DNA of 64,000 bases, from NCBI RefSeq assembly GCF_002575655.3, contig NC_053040.3:223028628-223092627 (forward strand), given 5' to 3'. Under the pieces are notes generated by a model that searched no databases, was not told the DNA's origin, and saw only the letters and a list, made by a program, of their open reading frames with translations. Shown one piece after another: positions 35,561-46,500 of the stretch. The translations under genes were made by a program, and so were the position numbers. Source of the DNA: Aegilops tauschii subsp. strangulata (taxonomy: Eukaryota; Streptophyta; Magnoliopsida; Poales; Poaceae). The stretch's first letter is position 1. Every line of letters begins with the position of its first letter.

Positions 35561-38500
35561 CACTGGCCCTCTACAATGCGGGATCCCTTCAGGACATCAT
35601 CAATATACCGCTCGGACGTGCAGTGCTCCTTGCCCGCGGGCGGTCCCTCGGTTGCGAGCTTGACGGCGTCCATCTTCGCCCACTGCACCTTGACACGGGC
35701 GAAGGCCATCCGCGCACCTTCGATGCAGACCGACCGCTTGATGGCATCAAGCCGAGGGCAGGCATTGACCATCTGCTTCACGATCTCGAAGTAACTGCTA
35801 GGTATGGCTTCGGTAGGCCATAAACGGATTGTCAAATCCTTCATGGCCAGTTCGGCCACCCTATGCAGTTTGGTCAGCTGCTTCAGCTGATCGCTAAAGG
35901 GCACCGGATGCTCTGGCGCAAGGTATTGCGACCAGAACAGTTTCTCCGTTGAGCTCCCCTCTTTGGCTCGGAAGAAATCCGCAGCGTCAGCAACACTGCG
36001 CGGCAGATCCACAAACGCCCCTGGAGAACTCCAAATCCGGGTCAATAAGAGGAACCTTTTCCCCACATACTTGCTCTGCATAATAAAGGCCTTACCCGAC
36101 GTGATTTTTCTGGCCTCCTGGATTTCCTGGAGGGTGCCCTGGGCTTCAACCCGGGCATCGTGTGCACTTTGGTGGGCCTTGGCAAGTTCGGACTCTTGAT
36201 CCGCAATATTGCGCTCCAAGGACTCGCATTTCTTCACGGCGTCCTGGAGCTCCTGCTGGACCTCACCAACCCTGGCCTCGTGTTTTTCGTGAGCGGCTTG
36301 TTCCTTTGACGCTCTCTCCTGGGCTTCGGCCAGCGCCTTCCTGAGGGTCTCCACCTCGGTTGCTGCTCCTACAAAATATCATGGCACTATGGTCAACACA
36401 AATCATTCATCCTTTCTGAATCTACACAAGGTCATTGCATACCTTGATGGTCCTCCAGCTGTTTTTTCACACGGTCGAGCTCTTCCTCGGTCCGCTCCAG
36501 ACTCTGCTTCAGTCTGGAGACTTCAGCAGAATGGGAGGTCGCAGCTAGCAGCGACGCCTGTTTATTCACATAGACATGTATGGTTAGTCTCCTGCGAAAA
36601 TTATTTGACCCTCTGTCCGGCTTTTCTTTCCGAACACCGGACTGAGTCTTAGGCGCTACTGTCTATACTATGACATTCTTTTTGTATAATTACGTCGCAT
36701 ACCTCAAAGCCTGTTAGGAGGCTGGTGCAGGCTTCGGTCAGTCCGCTCTTAACGGACTGAACCTTCTCAACCACCGTACCCATAAGGATACGGTGTTCCT
36801 CAACAATGGAAGCGCTTTGCAGCGCTTCCAGTAGAGTATCCGGTGCCTCTGGATGGACAGAGGTCACCGGTGGAATCGGTGCACCTCCTTCTTTCGAAGG
36901 AGGCTGCTTGCCTGATTCCGGAGCCGTATAGGTCTCAGAAATTGTATTCGGCTGGGGGCCGAATTGGGTATGGCCCCCATCGCCAGTCTCCATGGGGATC
37001 TGCTCCCCCATGTGTCCGGCGGCCGAGGTGTCATCCTCTGGCGCCACCGTGACGGCCTCCTATGCCTCCCCCCTGAGCCGGGAGGGTCCTTCGGGACAGC
37101 ACTTCAACATCCCCTGTAGTCTTGGGAAAGGAGGCCGTCGGAAGGGACCCGCTGTCCATCTCCTTCGGATCCAGCGAATTCCCTGAAGATGAGGATCGCT
37201 GGAGGTCGGAACGAGCCGGACTGCAGCGCATGATTCAACATCTTAAAACCATGAAGTAAAGGAGCTGGATATGTGTGCTTTGAGTACTTACGATTCGGCC
37301 AGGGGCTTATCCCCGGGCGCCACTCGGAGCTGCTGTCGATGTCCCACGCGGAGTTGTCCGCGAGGGAAACCTTCCCCTTCTTGGACGCCTCTGCCTCCAG
37401 ATGCGTGGAGGCCGCCCTTTTCTTCCTTCCCCCCTCATGGGGAGAGTTGCTTTCTTCCTCCTCCTTGTCGTCCTCGGTGGCGGAGGAGTGGGTCTCGGCG
37501 TCTTCGGACGTCACGTCCGAAGTGCCCTTACGGCGGAGGCCACTTCTGGTCTCCTTGGCCTTCTTCTTGGCCTTCTTCTCCGGCGCTTGGTAGGGCGCCG
37601 GAACCAGCATCTTCGTTAGAAGTGGGATTGCTGGGTTTTCGGGTAGCGGAGCCGGACACTGAATCCGCTCCGCCTTCCTTGTCCAGCCCTGAAAAAAAAT
37701 AGGGAAGCTTAGGCGTCTTCCTTGAGTATGCAAGTAAAGGATACACCGTGAAAATACGAAAAACTTACCGGACTGGCAGGATGGGCCAGATTGTGCCCAC
37801 GGTCCTCGGTCGTCGCCGGCCACGTCTTGTTGGCCTTAAAGAGCACCTTCCAGATGTCTTCGTGCGTAGTGCCAAAGAACTGTTGCAAGGTCTGGTGCTC
37901 GGCCGGATCGAACTCCCACAAATGGCAAGTCCGGATTTGGCACGGAAGGATCCAGCGAACAAGCATCACCTGGATCACATTGATAAGCTTGACGTTCTTG
38001 TCTACCATGCTCCTGATGCGCGTTAGAAGCGCTGTCAGCTCGTCCGACGAAGACCAGTCCAGGCCCTTCTCTAGCCAGGAGGTGAGCCGCATCAGGGCTC
38101 CGGACTGGAATTCGGGAGCCGCAGCCCAGGTGGCGTCGCGAGGCTCTGTGACGTAGATCCACTGTTGTTGCCACCCTTTGACGGTCTCCACGAAGGTACC
38201 TTTAGGCCATGAGACATTGGGCATCTTGCTCACCATGGCGCCTCCACACTCTGCATGTTGACCACCCACCACCTTCGGCTTCACATCGAAGATCTTTAAC
38301 CACAATCCGAAGTGGGGTGGGATGCGGAGGAAGGCCTCGCACACGACAATGAATGCCGAGATGTTGAGGAAGGAGCTGGGGGCCAGATCGTGGAAATCCA
38401 GCCTGTAGTAGAACATGAGTCCACGGACGAATGGGTGGAGAGGGAATCCCAGCCCACGGACGAAGTGGGGGATGAATACCACCCGCTCATGGGGCTCCGG

Positions 38501-38638
38501 GGTGGGGATGATCTGCCCCTTCGCTGGAAGCCGGTGGGCGATCTCCTGGGCTAAGTACCCAGCCTCTCGGAGCCTGGTGATGTCCTTCTCCTTGACGGAG
38601 GAGACCATCCACTTGCCTTGTGCTCCACATCCGGACAT
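35560..38638 (-). CDS. Antisense gene of element 3, Transposase_28-like with coiled coil
   Basis: The first exon (38638 to about 37779) starts at an ATG and contains F-P-L-H-P-F-V-R-G-L and an H-F-G-L-W motif, the signature of the 'putative gypsy type transposon' domain (Pfam Transposase_28) from family knowledge. A GTAAGT donor follows at about 37778. Exon 2 runs about 37688-37292, Lys/Glu-rich and nuclear-signal-like, ending at GTAAGT. Further exons lie near 37198-36700, 36550-36440 (coiled coil) and about 36370-35560 (coiled coil, then a globular part). Exon borders are my estimates, and a frame change near 37040 needs checking. Function unknown. Confidence 0.7.
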
Positions 38639-38746
38639 GGTTGGAGTGCTTTTCTGAGGCGGAGAGGATGAGAGCTTGGGCGCTGGAGCTCGAGAATGGG
38701 TGGGCTGAGAGAAATAAGGCGTGGGTGAAAGGGTGAAACCTTATCT

Positions 38747-38756
38747 CCTTATAAAG
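38747..38756 (-). promoter_or_regulatory. TATA box of the antisense gene
   Basis: On the minus strand CCTTTATAAGGAG lies about 110 bases upstream of the ATG at 38638. The gene would therefore be transcribed from an internal promoter, not from the LTR. Confidence 0.6.
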
Positions 38757-39171
38757 GCAGCGAATATCAAGCGCCTCCCCACTCGCCTTAAAACTCGCCT
38801 ATTCCCCAAGGGCCGCGCAAACCATGCGGTTGGGTTACCCACGCCCGTATTGATGAGAATCCCGCAATAAGGGGACACGATCTCTGCTTCAACAAGACAT
38901 GCCAATAAAATTGCATCTTGAAACATGGAGCGGGAGGCTAAAAAACGGTTCGAAATAATGACAGGGCAGCGACATGATGTCATGCTACAAAACTTATCAG
39001 TAGATTGGACTCGTGAAATATTATACTCTCTGCGTGTGTGTGTGGTACTTGTTTTGCAGAGCCGGACACGTTTTCCGTGTTCGAAGGCTCTTTTGGAGTA
39101 TTAGGAGGAGGAACCCGCCTTGCAATGCCAAAGACAATCTACGCGCCGGACACATCGTCATTGCAGCCTGG

Positions 39172-39183
39172 TTCAGGGGCTAC
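39172..39183 (+). promoter_or_regulatory. Putative polypurine tract of element 3
   Basis: CAGGGGCTAC precedes the TGAGGAAGTC that opens the 3' LTR. The tract is short and imperfect. Confidence 0.45.
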
Positions 39184-39329
39184 TGAGGAAGTCCTGGATT
39201 AAGGGGTGCTCGGGCGTCCGGACTATGTAACATGGGCCGGACTAATGGGCTATGAAGATACAAGACATAAGACTTCTTCCTTTGCGTGGATGGCAAGCTT
39301 GGTGTTCGGAGATGTAGATTCCTTCCTTG
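39184..39329 (+). repeat. 3' LTR of element 3, truncated
   Basis: Matches the 5' LTR from TGAGGAAGTCCTGG to CCTTCCTT, including the GTGGATGGCAAGCTTGG stretch. It has one insertion of about 40 bases with a GGGCCGGACTAATGGGC stretch and one deletion relative to the 5' copy. It stops abruptly at about 39329, and LTR sequence of element 4 follows. Confidence 0.85.
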
Positions 39330-39774
39330 GTCAGGCCGCGCCCTGGCCGCGCGCTGTTCCGTCTGGCCGCGCCCGTCGCCCCGCGCCAACGCGCCTCGCC
39401 GGCGCCGTGCCGTTGGCCGCGCCTGGGCTCGTCCCTGGCCTCGCCCGCACGCCCGCCGCTCGGCTCCGCCCCTACCTCTCACTGCCCTGGCTCGCCGGGC
39501 CTCTTCCCCCTCGCCCAGGCTCGCCGTCGCCCGCACCAAGTGCCTCCGTCGAGCTCCCCGAACGCGCCCGCTCCTTGCACCGGTCGCGCCCCGCACCGGG
39601 CTCGCCCCGCTCCGGCCATGGCCGGCGCCGTGCCCCGCCGTGGCGGCTAGCGCCCACGCCCGCGTGCCCCTGGGCGTGCGCCCGAACGGGGCGCGCCCGT
39701 AACCCGTCGCCCGCACCCCTGTATGGCCTCTGTGCCACTGAACAGAGGGGCCCAGCCCACAGAATGAAAAGAGA

Positions 39775-40000
39775 AGAAAAAATAAAAATAAAATAATAAA
39801 AATAAAATGATTTAAAAAAATAAATAATATAATAATAATAAAATAATAAATTAATTAATAAATATATAAATAAAACAAATAATAAAAATAAATTTAATTA
39901 ATTAATTAATTAACTAAATTAATTAAGTTAATTAATCCTGTTTAAATTAATCTAATTAGATAATTAATTTAACTAAACAGTAGTTAATTAACTAACAGGT
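39775..40000. repeat. AT-rich low-complexity tract in LTR
   Basis: Almost only A and T, with repeated AATAAA, AATTAATT and TTAATTAA units. It borders GC-rich sequence on the left within about 50 bases. Confidence 0.8.
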
Positions 40001-40040
40001 GGGACCCACCTGTCAGGTTGACCAGGTCAACGTTGACTGC

Positions 40041-40070
40041 TGACATCAGCATGACATCATGCTGATGTCA
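40041..40070. repeat. Perfect 14-bp inverted repeat in LTR of element 4
   Basis: TGACATCAGCATGA and TCATGCTGATGTCA are separated by CA. The zone is missing from the 3' LTR because of the deletion there. Confidence 0.85.
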
Positions 40071-42194
40071 TAAATCCATTTTCGAATTAAATTAAATAAT
40101 TAATTAAATTCCAGAAATTAATAAAATCTTTAGAAAATCATATCTTTTAATCCGTAACTCGGATTAAAATATTTTCAACATGAAAGTTGCTCAGAATGAC
40201 GAGACGAATCCGGATACGCAGTCCGTTCGTCCACCACACCTGCCTAACCTATCGAACTCGCAACTTTCCCCCTCCGGTCCATCTGTCCGAAAACGCAAAA
40301 CATCGGGAATACTTTCCCGGATGTCCCCCCCTTCGCCGGTACCACCTACTGTCGCGTTAGGACACACCTCGCACTGCTCATTGTCATGTCACGCATCGTC
40401 ATGTTTATGTTTGCATTGTATTTACTGTTTCTTCCCCCTCTTCTCTCCGGTAGACTACGAGACCGACACTGCTGCTGCCCAGTTCGACTACGGAGTTGAC
40501 GACCCCTCCTACTTGCCAGAGCAACCAGGCAAGCCCCCCCCTTGATCACCAGATATCGCCTATTCTTCTCTATACTGCTTGCATTAGAGTAGTGTAGTAT
40601 GTTACTGCTTTCCGATATCCTATCCTGATGCATAGCCTATCCTTGCTACTACTGTTGTTACCTTTACCTGCAATCCTACATGCTTAGTATAGGATGCTAG
40701 TTTGCCATCAGTGGCCCTACATTCTTGTCCGTCTGCTGTGCTATACTATCGGGCCGTGATCACCTGGGCGGTGATCACGGGTATATACTTATATACTATA
40801 TACATGACACATGTGATGACTAAAGTCGGGTCGGCTCATAGGAGTACCCGCAAGTGGATCTTTGTGGCGGAGCGACAGGGCAGGTTGAGACCACCCAGGA
40901 GAGAGGTGGGCCTGGCCCTGGTCGACGTTCGCGGTTACTTAACACGCTTAACGAGATCTTGGTATTTGATCTGAGTCTGGCCATTTGGTCTATACGCACT
41001 AACCATCTACGCGGGAGTAGTTATGGGTATCCCGGCGTCGTGGTATCAACCGAAGCCTTCGTGACGTCAGCGACTGAGTGGCGCGCGCCGTGTTGGACCG
41101 CTTTGACGTAACCACCGTGATCGTGTGGGTTGCTAGGTCTGCTCGCGGCCGCGTTCGCAACGTGCAGGTGTGCATAGGGCGATGGGCGCAGACCCCTGCG
41201 CGCATAGGGTTAGACCGGCGTGCTGACCGCTCTGTTGTGCTTAGGTAGGGTTGCGACGCGTTGATCTTACGAGGCCGGGCATGACCCAGAAAAGTGTGTC
41301 CGGCCAAATGGGATCGAGCGTGTTGGGTTATGTGGTGCACCCCTGCAGGGAAGTTTATCTATTCGAATAGCCGTGTCCCTCGGTAAAAGGACGACCCGAA
41401 GTTGTACCTTGACCTTATGACAACTAGAACTGGATACTTAATAAAACACACCCTTCCAAGTGCCAGATATAACCCGGTGATCGCTCTCTAACAGGGCGAT
41501 GAGGAGGGGATCGCCGGGTAGGATTATGCTATGCGATGCTACTTGGAGGACTTCAATCTACTCTCTTCTACATGCTGCAAGATGGAGATGACCAGAAGCG
41601 TAGTCTTCGACAGGACTAGCTATCCCCCTCTTATTCTGGCATTCTGCAGTTCAGTCCACTGATATGCCCCTTTACACATATACCCATGCATATGTAGTGT
41701 AGCTCCTTGCTTGCAAGTACTATGGATGAGTACTCACGGTTGCTTCTCTCCCCCTTTTCCCCCTTGCCTTTCTATCTGGTTGTCGCAACCAGATGTTGGA
41801 GTCCAGGAGCCAGACGCCACCGCCGACGACGACACCTACGACACTGGAGGTGCCTACTACTACGTGCAGCCCGCTGACGACGACCAGGAGTAGTTAGGAG
41901 GATCCCAGGCAGGAGGCCTGCGCCTCGTTCGATCTGTATCCCAGTTTGTGCTAGCCTTCTTAAGGCAAACTTGTTTAACTTATGTCTGTACTCAGATATT
42001 GTTGCTTCCGCTGACTCGTCTGTGATCGAGCACTTGTATTCGAGCCCTCGAGGCCCCTGGCTTGTATTATGATGCTTGTATGACTTATTTATGTTTTAGA
42101 GTTGTGTTGTGATATCTTCCCGTGAGTCCCTGATCTTGATCGTACACATTTGCGTGCATGATTAGTGTACGGTCAAATCGGGGGCGTCACAAGT

Positions 42195-42206
42195 TGGTAT
42201 CAGAGC
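42195..42206 (+). promoter_or_regulatory. Primer-binding site of element 4
   Basis: TGGTATCAGAGC lies four bases downstream of the 5' LTR. It is complementary to the 3' end of initiator tRNA-Met, the usual primer of chromoviruses. Confidence 0.95.
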
Positions 42207-42526
42207 CGACTGCCTGTAGGAATCCCCCTTTCCACACTCCTTGGCCGAAGTCGAGTCTAGACATTACAAAACTTTTACTAACATGGCTGTGTGTCTTACG
42301 GGCCCACGTCGCCATTGGGTGGTACTAGGATCTTTTACTCCTCGACCTTTACTCTGGGACTCTGAACTCTCTTCTACTCGGGTTAAACAAATTTACTAAC
42401 TCTAACACTAGGATCCCGTTACCGCATTCACCCCAAAGTTGGATAAGCCATAGTTGTTTCTTAGAATAGTATTTTGAACAATTCACACACTGTCATTTGA
42501 CTCCTTTGAAACGTCTTTGCTTTCAG

Positions 42527-43285
42527 ATGGAACCCACGAGGCAGGTCGTGCGTCACACGACGGCCATTGGTGCCTCGGGATCACCGGCTGTGCTAGCTGA
42601 GATGATGACCTATCTGGGTTATCGCTGGCACCCTGAGTACACCGTCTACGAGGAGTACCAGGACTTTAACCAGGAGCAGTACCGTGCCATCGTCCACCTC
42701 TACTCGCGGGAGTATGACTCCACTACTGTGCTGCACACCGCACATGGTGTTGGTGTGACCATCGATATGGCTGTCCAGGATGCTGCCTATGCTGCTCTGA
42801 CACGTCTTCGTGGAGAGTATCGGGAGTTGGACACCTCCCCTTTCAGGCACATTGCTATCGCATCTGATGTTGGTGCGGAGGGATACTATACTGCTGCCTA
42901 CTCCACTGTCACCCGAGAGCCCTTCTACCATCAGAACCTGGTTCTGTATGCTGATGGGCTGGATCGAGCTAACCGAGCTCTTCGCCACGAGATGTACACC
43001 ACCCGTCAGCACCTTTACCGTGCTCTGACGCTGCTGCACCCCTTTGTCCGATCTGGACAGCTACCGCGTACTGCGATCTACCCAGCCAGGACCGTGATGC
43101 CCCACGGTGTCGGTTGGCCAGAGGTGGGAGGCTACTCTCCCGCACTTGGTCCTCTTCTGCCACCTGAGCGTCGGGCTCTACACCTGAGTATCCGCGGCCC
43201 CCAGTCTGCTGACGTGGAGGGCTATCCGTTGCCTCACTACCAGCTGTCGGGCTATGATTACCTCCACAATACCTCTTGGCACTGA
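42527..43285 (+). CDS. Additional ORF before gag, dsRNA-binding-domain-like
   Basis: A clean 252-codon frame from ATG 42527 (an in-frame ATG also exists at 42497) ends about 220 bases before gag. TTTGCTTTCAG directly precedes the ATG and resembles a splice acceptor. Residues about 19-95 show the alpha-beta-beta-beta-alpha pattern of a double-stranded-RNA-binding domain: a short helix, then P-E-Y-T-V-Y-E-E, Y-R-A-I-V-H-L, a third strand ending G-V-G-V, and a final helix with A-V-Q-D-A-A-Y-A-A-L-T-R-L. The rest is helical, then Pro/Tyr-rich. It is intact while gag-pol has stops. The domain call is by eye and unverified; function is unknown. Confidence 0.6.
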   Translation: MEPTRQVVRHTTAIGASGSPAVLAEMMTYLGYRWHPEYTVYEEYQDFNQEQYRAIVHLYSREYDSTTVLHTAHGVGVTIDMAVQDAAYAALTRLRGEYRELDTSPFRHIAIASDVGAEGYYTAAYSTVTREPFYHQNLVLYADGLDRANRALRHEMYTTRQHLYRALTLLHPFVRSGQLPRTAIYPARTVMPHGVGWPEVGGYSPALGPLLPPERRALHLSIRGPQSADVEGYPLPHYQLSGYDYLHNTSWH

Positions 43286-43507
43286 TGTAGGCTTGCTTGT
43301 AGTGTTAGATGCATTCGCCGCGAGCCTGTGTGCCGCCTATGTTAATTTAGTCTATGTACTGAACTCTATGCATGACCCCTTTTGTAAGTTATGCCGACTA
43401 CTATGTAGTAGCTATCGTGCTCCTTTCATTATGCATGTTTCATCATGAATGATTCTTGTCTTTGCAAATTTCTCAATGCTGAACTACCCCTGTTATATAT
43501 TAGCAGG

Positions 43508-46500
43508 ATGGTTAGACCAGGTGGTCGTGGTAGTGGTGGCCATGCCCCACCACCACCTGAGTACATGGCTGGTATGATCCAATAGTTTGAACTGAACCGC
43601 CAATTCATGGAAAATATGATGGCTCAGTTTCCTCGCCCCAATATGGACCAGCAACCAACCCCAGTAACTCTGCAGGATTTCATGCGCCTGAACCCAACTG
43701 TGTACCGCAGCTCAACTCAACCTCTGGATGCTGATGACTGGCTCCGTGACATCACCTATGAGATGGAGTCTGCCGATCTAGCCCCTGCCAGCTATGTCAA
43801 CTTTTCTTCCTTCTTTCTGAAGGGACCCGCAGCTCAATGGTGGGACAGCCACAGGCGTACTCTGCCAGCTGGAACAATCATCACCTGGCCAGACTTCCAA
43901 GCTGCTTTCCGTGCCCGCTTCATTCCTCAAGGAGTCATGGACCGGAAGAAGCGTGAGTTCCGCAACCTCACCCAAGGCAACAAAACTGTCGAAGCTTATC
44001 AGCGGGAATTTCTGGACTTGTCCCGCTATGCTGGAGAAGACATTGCAACTGATGCTCGCAGACAGGAGAAGTTCTGTGATGGACTACAAGCTGACATCAA
44101 GCTCGCACTTCTAGTGCATGACTTCGCCGATTTCGCCACCTTGGTGAATAAGGCCATCAATGTCGAGACTGGTCTGCAGGAATACCAGAGCTCTCAGAGG
44201 CGCAACCGTGACACGGGCTCATCTTCGGGCCCGCCCTCGCAGAAGCGAAAGATATGGATCCCGAACAGCATGTACCGTCCAAATGCACCTGCTCCAAGGA
44301 AATCTTATGCTGCACCGCGTCTGCCTCCTCCACCATCTAGGCAGTCAAAGCTACCAGTTCCCCCACCTGGGGCTCCTGTTCCCACTCCCGATAATGGTCT
44401 GTGCTTCAAGTGTGGTCAACTGGGTCACTTTGCCAGGAACTGCTATCAGAACCAGAATCAACTGGCCCTTCCAGCAGCTGGCCGTGGTAACAACCAGCCC
44501 CGCAACAACAATGCTAAGTCTTATGGTCGTGCTCATGCCAACCACGTTGATCTCAGCGAAGCTCAAGACCAGCCTGCTACTGTGATGGGTACACTCCTCG
44601 TAAATTCAGTACCAGCATCTGTTTTATTTGATACAGGAGCATCCCATTCATTCGTATCAGCAGAATTTGCATTCCTGCATGGCATTAAATACGAAGAGAT
44701 GAACACTCCGCTAGTGGTACACACCCCTGCGGGCCAATGTCAGACCTCTATGGTTAGTCACGACGTTCCTGTTGAAATTGAAGGACTGGAATTTGTTGTC
44801 TCTCCCATCGTACTAAAGTCCTGTAGCATTGATCTCATTCTGGGAATGAATTGGTTAAAAGCGCATACTGCTTCAATCGTTTGCACCACTAAGACCGTCC
44901 ATCTGCTACACCCTTCAGATGAGATAGTTACTTACCAAGCCCATCTGGTGCAAAATGCCGAGGCAAGGCTCTATGCATTGAATGCATTGAACGCTGCACC
45001 ACTCGAGGGCATTGAAAACATTCCCGTCGTGCGTGAATTCCTCGACGTCTTCCCTGAAGAACTTCCAGGGATTCCCCCTGCTAGAGCTGTCGAATTCATC
45101 ATCGACTTGAAACCAGGCACCACTCCTATAGCCAAGCGACCCTACAAGATGCCGCCGCATGAACTCCTTGAGCTTAAGGAGGAAATCGACAAATCTCTTC
45201 GCAAAGGATTCATTCGCCCAAGTTGCTCTCCTTGGGGAGCACCTTCTCTCTTTGTCAAGAAGAAGGATGGGACAAACCGATTAGTTCAAGACTACCGTCC
45301 TATAAACCAAGCTACCATTCAGAATAAATACCCTCTTCCTCCGATCAATGATCTGTATGATCAACTGGCAGGTTCATCAGTGTTCTCTAAGCTCTACTTG
45401 AGGTTGGGTTACCACCAGATCCGTGTTCGCGAAGAGGATATCCCAAAGACCGCCTTCGTGACTCGCTATGGTTCATACGAGTACACCGTCATGTCTTTCG
45501 GTTTAACCAATGCTCCAGCCACCTTCTCTCGTCTGATGAACTATATATTCATGGATTACCTCGACAAGTTCGTCGTGGTTTATCTGGATGATATCCTGGT
45601 ATTTTCCAAGAACGAAGAAGAACATGCTGAACATCTTCGACTTGTGCTGGAAAAGCTACGAGAGCATCAACTATATGCCAAGTTCTCCAAATGTGAATTC
45701 TGGCTACCGGAAGTAACCTATCTTGGGCATGTCATCTCTAAGGATGGTATTGCCGTCAACCCCGAGCGAGTTCAGGCTATTCTTGATTGGACTCCTCCCA
45801 AGAACGTTAAGCAAGTCAGAAGTTTTCTCGGTCTCGCCAGCTATTGCCGTCGATTCGTCGAGAACTTCTCCAAGATCGCCAGGCCTCTGACTAACCTGTT
45901 GCATAAGGGCGTCAAGTTCCAATGGACAGACAAATGTCAGGAGAGTTTCCAGGCACTCAAAGACAAGTTGACTTCTGCCCCAGTTCTAGCCCCACCTGAT
46001 ACTAAGGACTTCGTCATTTACTGCGATGCTTCCCGTCAAGGATTAGGCTGTGTCCTAATGCAAGACCGCAAAGTGATTGCTTATGCCTCTCGGCAATTGC
46101 GCCCTCACGAAGAGAACTACCCAGTTCACGAACTCGAACTTGCTGCTGTCATTCATGCGCTGAAGCAGTGGCGACATTACCTTCTCGGTAATCGTTGCGA
46201 GATCTTCACTGACCACCAAAGTCTGAAGTATCTGTTTACTCAGCCAGATCTGAACCTCCGTCAACAGAGATGGATGGAGCTTGTTGCAGACTTTGACTTG
46301 GGTATTTCCTATACGCCAGGCAAGGCTAATGTAATGGCTGATGCCTTGAGCCGCAAGTCTTACTGCAACCACCTCCAGGTTCACAAAGTTCAGCCCTCGC
46401 TTGTTGAAGAATTCAGGAAGCTGAACCTCCATATTGTTCCTCCGGGTGCACTCGCTCCCCCTCCTAAGGAGTTTGGCAAGGTGAACCTCCACGTTGTTAC

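Larger units (their letters stand above)
30634..39329 (+). mobile_element. Ty3/gypsy Tat-like element with antisense gene (element 3)
   Basis: A 5' LTR (30634-31070), leader, gag and protease on the plus strand, an intron-containing gene on the minus strand and the start of the 3' LTR (39184) define the element. Its internal part is about 8.1 kb. RT, RNase H and integrase are absent, so it depends on another element. Antisense additional genes between pol and the 3' LTR are known from the Tat branch (Ogre/Retand-type). The 3' LTR is cut after about 146 bp at the junction with element 4. Confidence 0.85.
39330..42191 (+). repeat. 5' LTR of element 4, 5'-truncated
   Basis: Ends in GGGGCGTCACA just before the primer site. 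Three zones are visible: a very GC-rich zone (39331-39720), an AT-rich A/T zone (39775-40000), and a mixed zone from 40001 on that contains short inverted repeats (40041-40070 and 40757-40779). Compared with the 3' LTR, the opening TGTAACGCCC and about 830 bp after it are missing. Small acidic frames such as 41711-41893 are in the LTR and probably not genes. Confidence 0.85.

Noticed and set aside
30629..39334. GTCAG before element 3 and again at 39330-39334 as a target-site duplication
   Set aside because: The 3' LTR is truncated there, so the second GTCAG is not at an LTR end. Most likely coincidence.
39206..39796. Overlapping long frames on both strands in GC-rich DNA
   Set aside because: Very high GC content gives few stops in all frames. 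The region is LTR of element 4, and no domain is visible.
41711..41893. Small acidic frame present in both LTR copies (also 50232-50414)
   Set aside because: Conservation is explained by recent LTR duplication. No start context or homologous protein is known to me.
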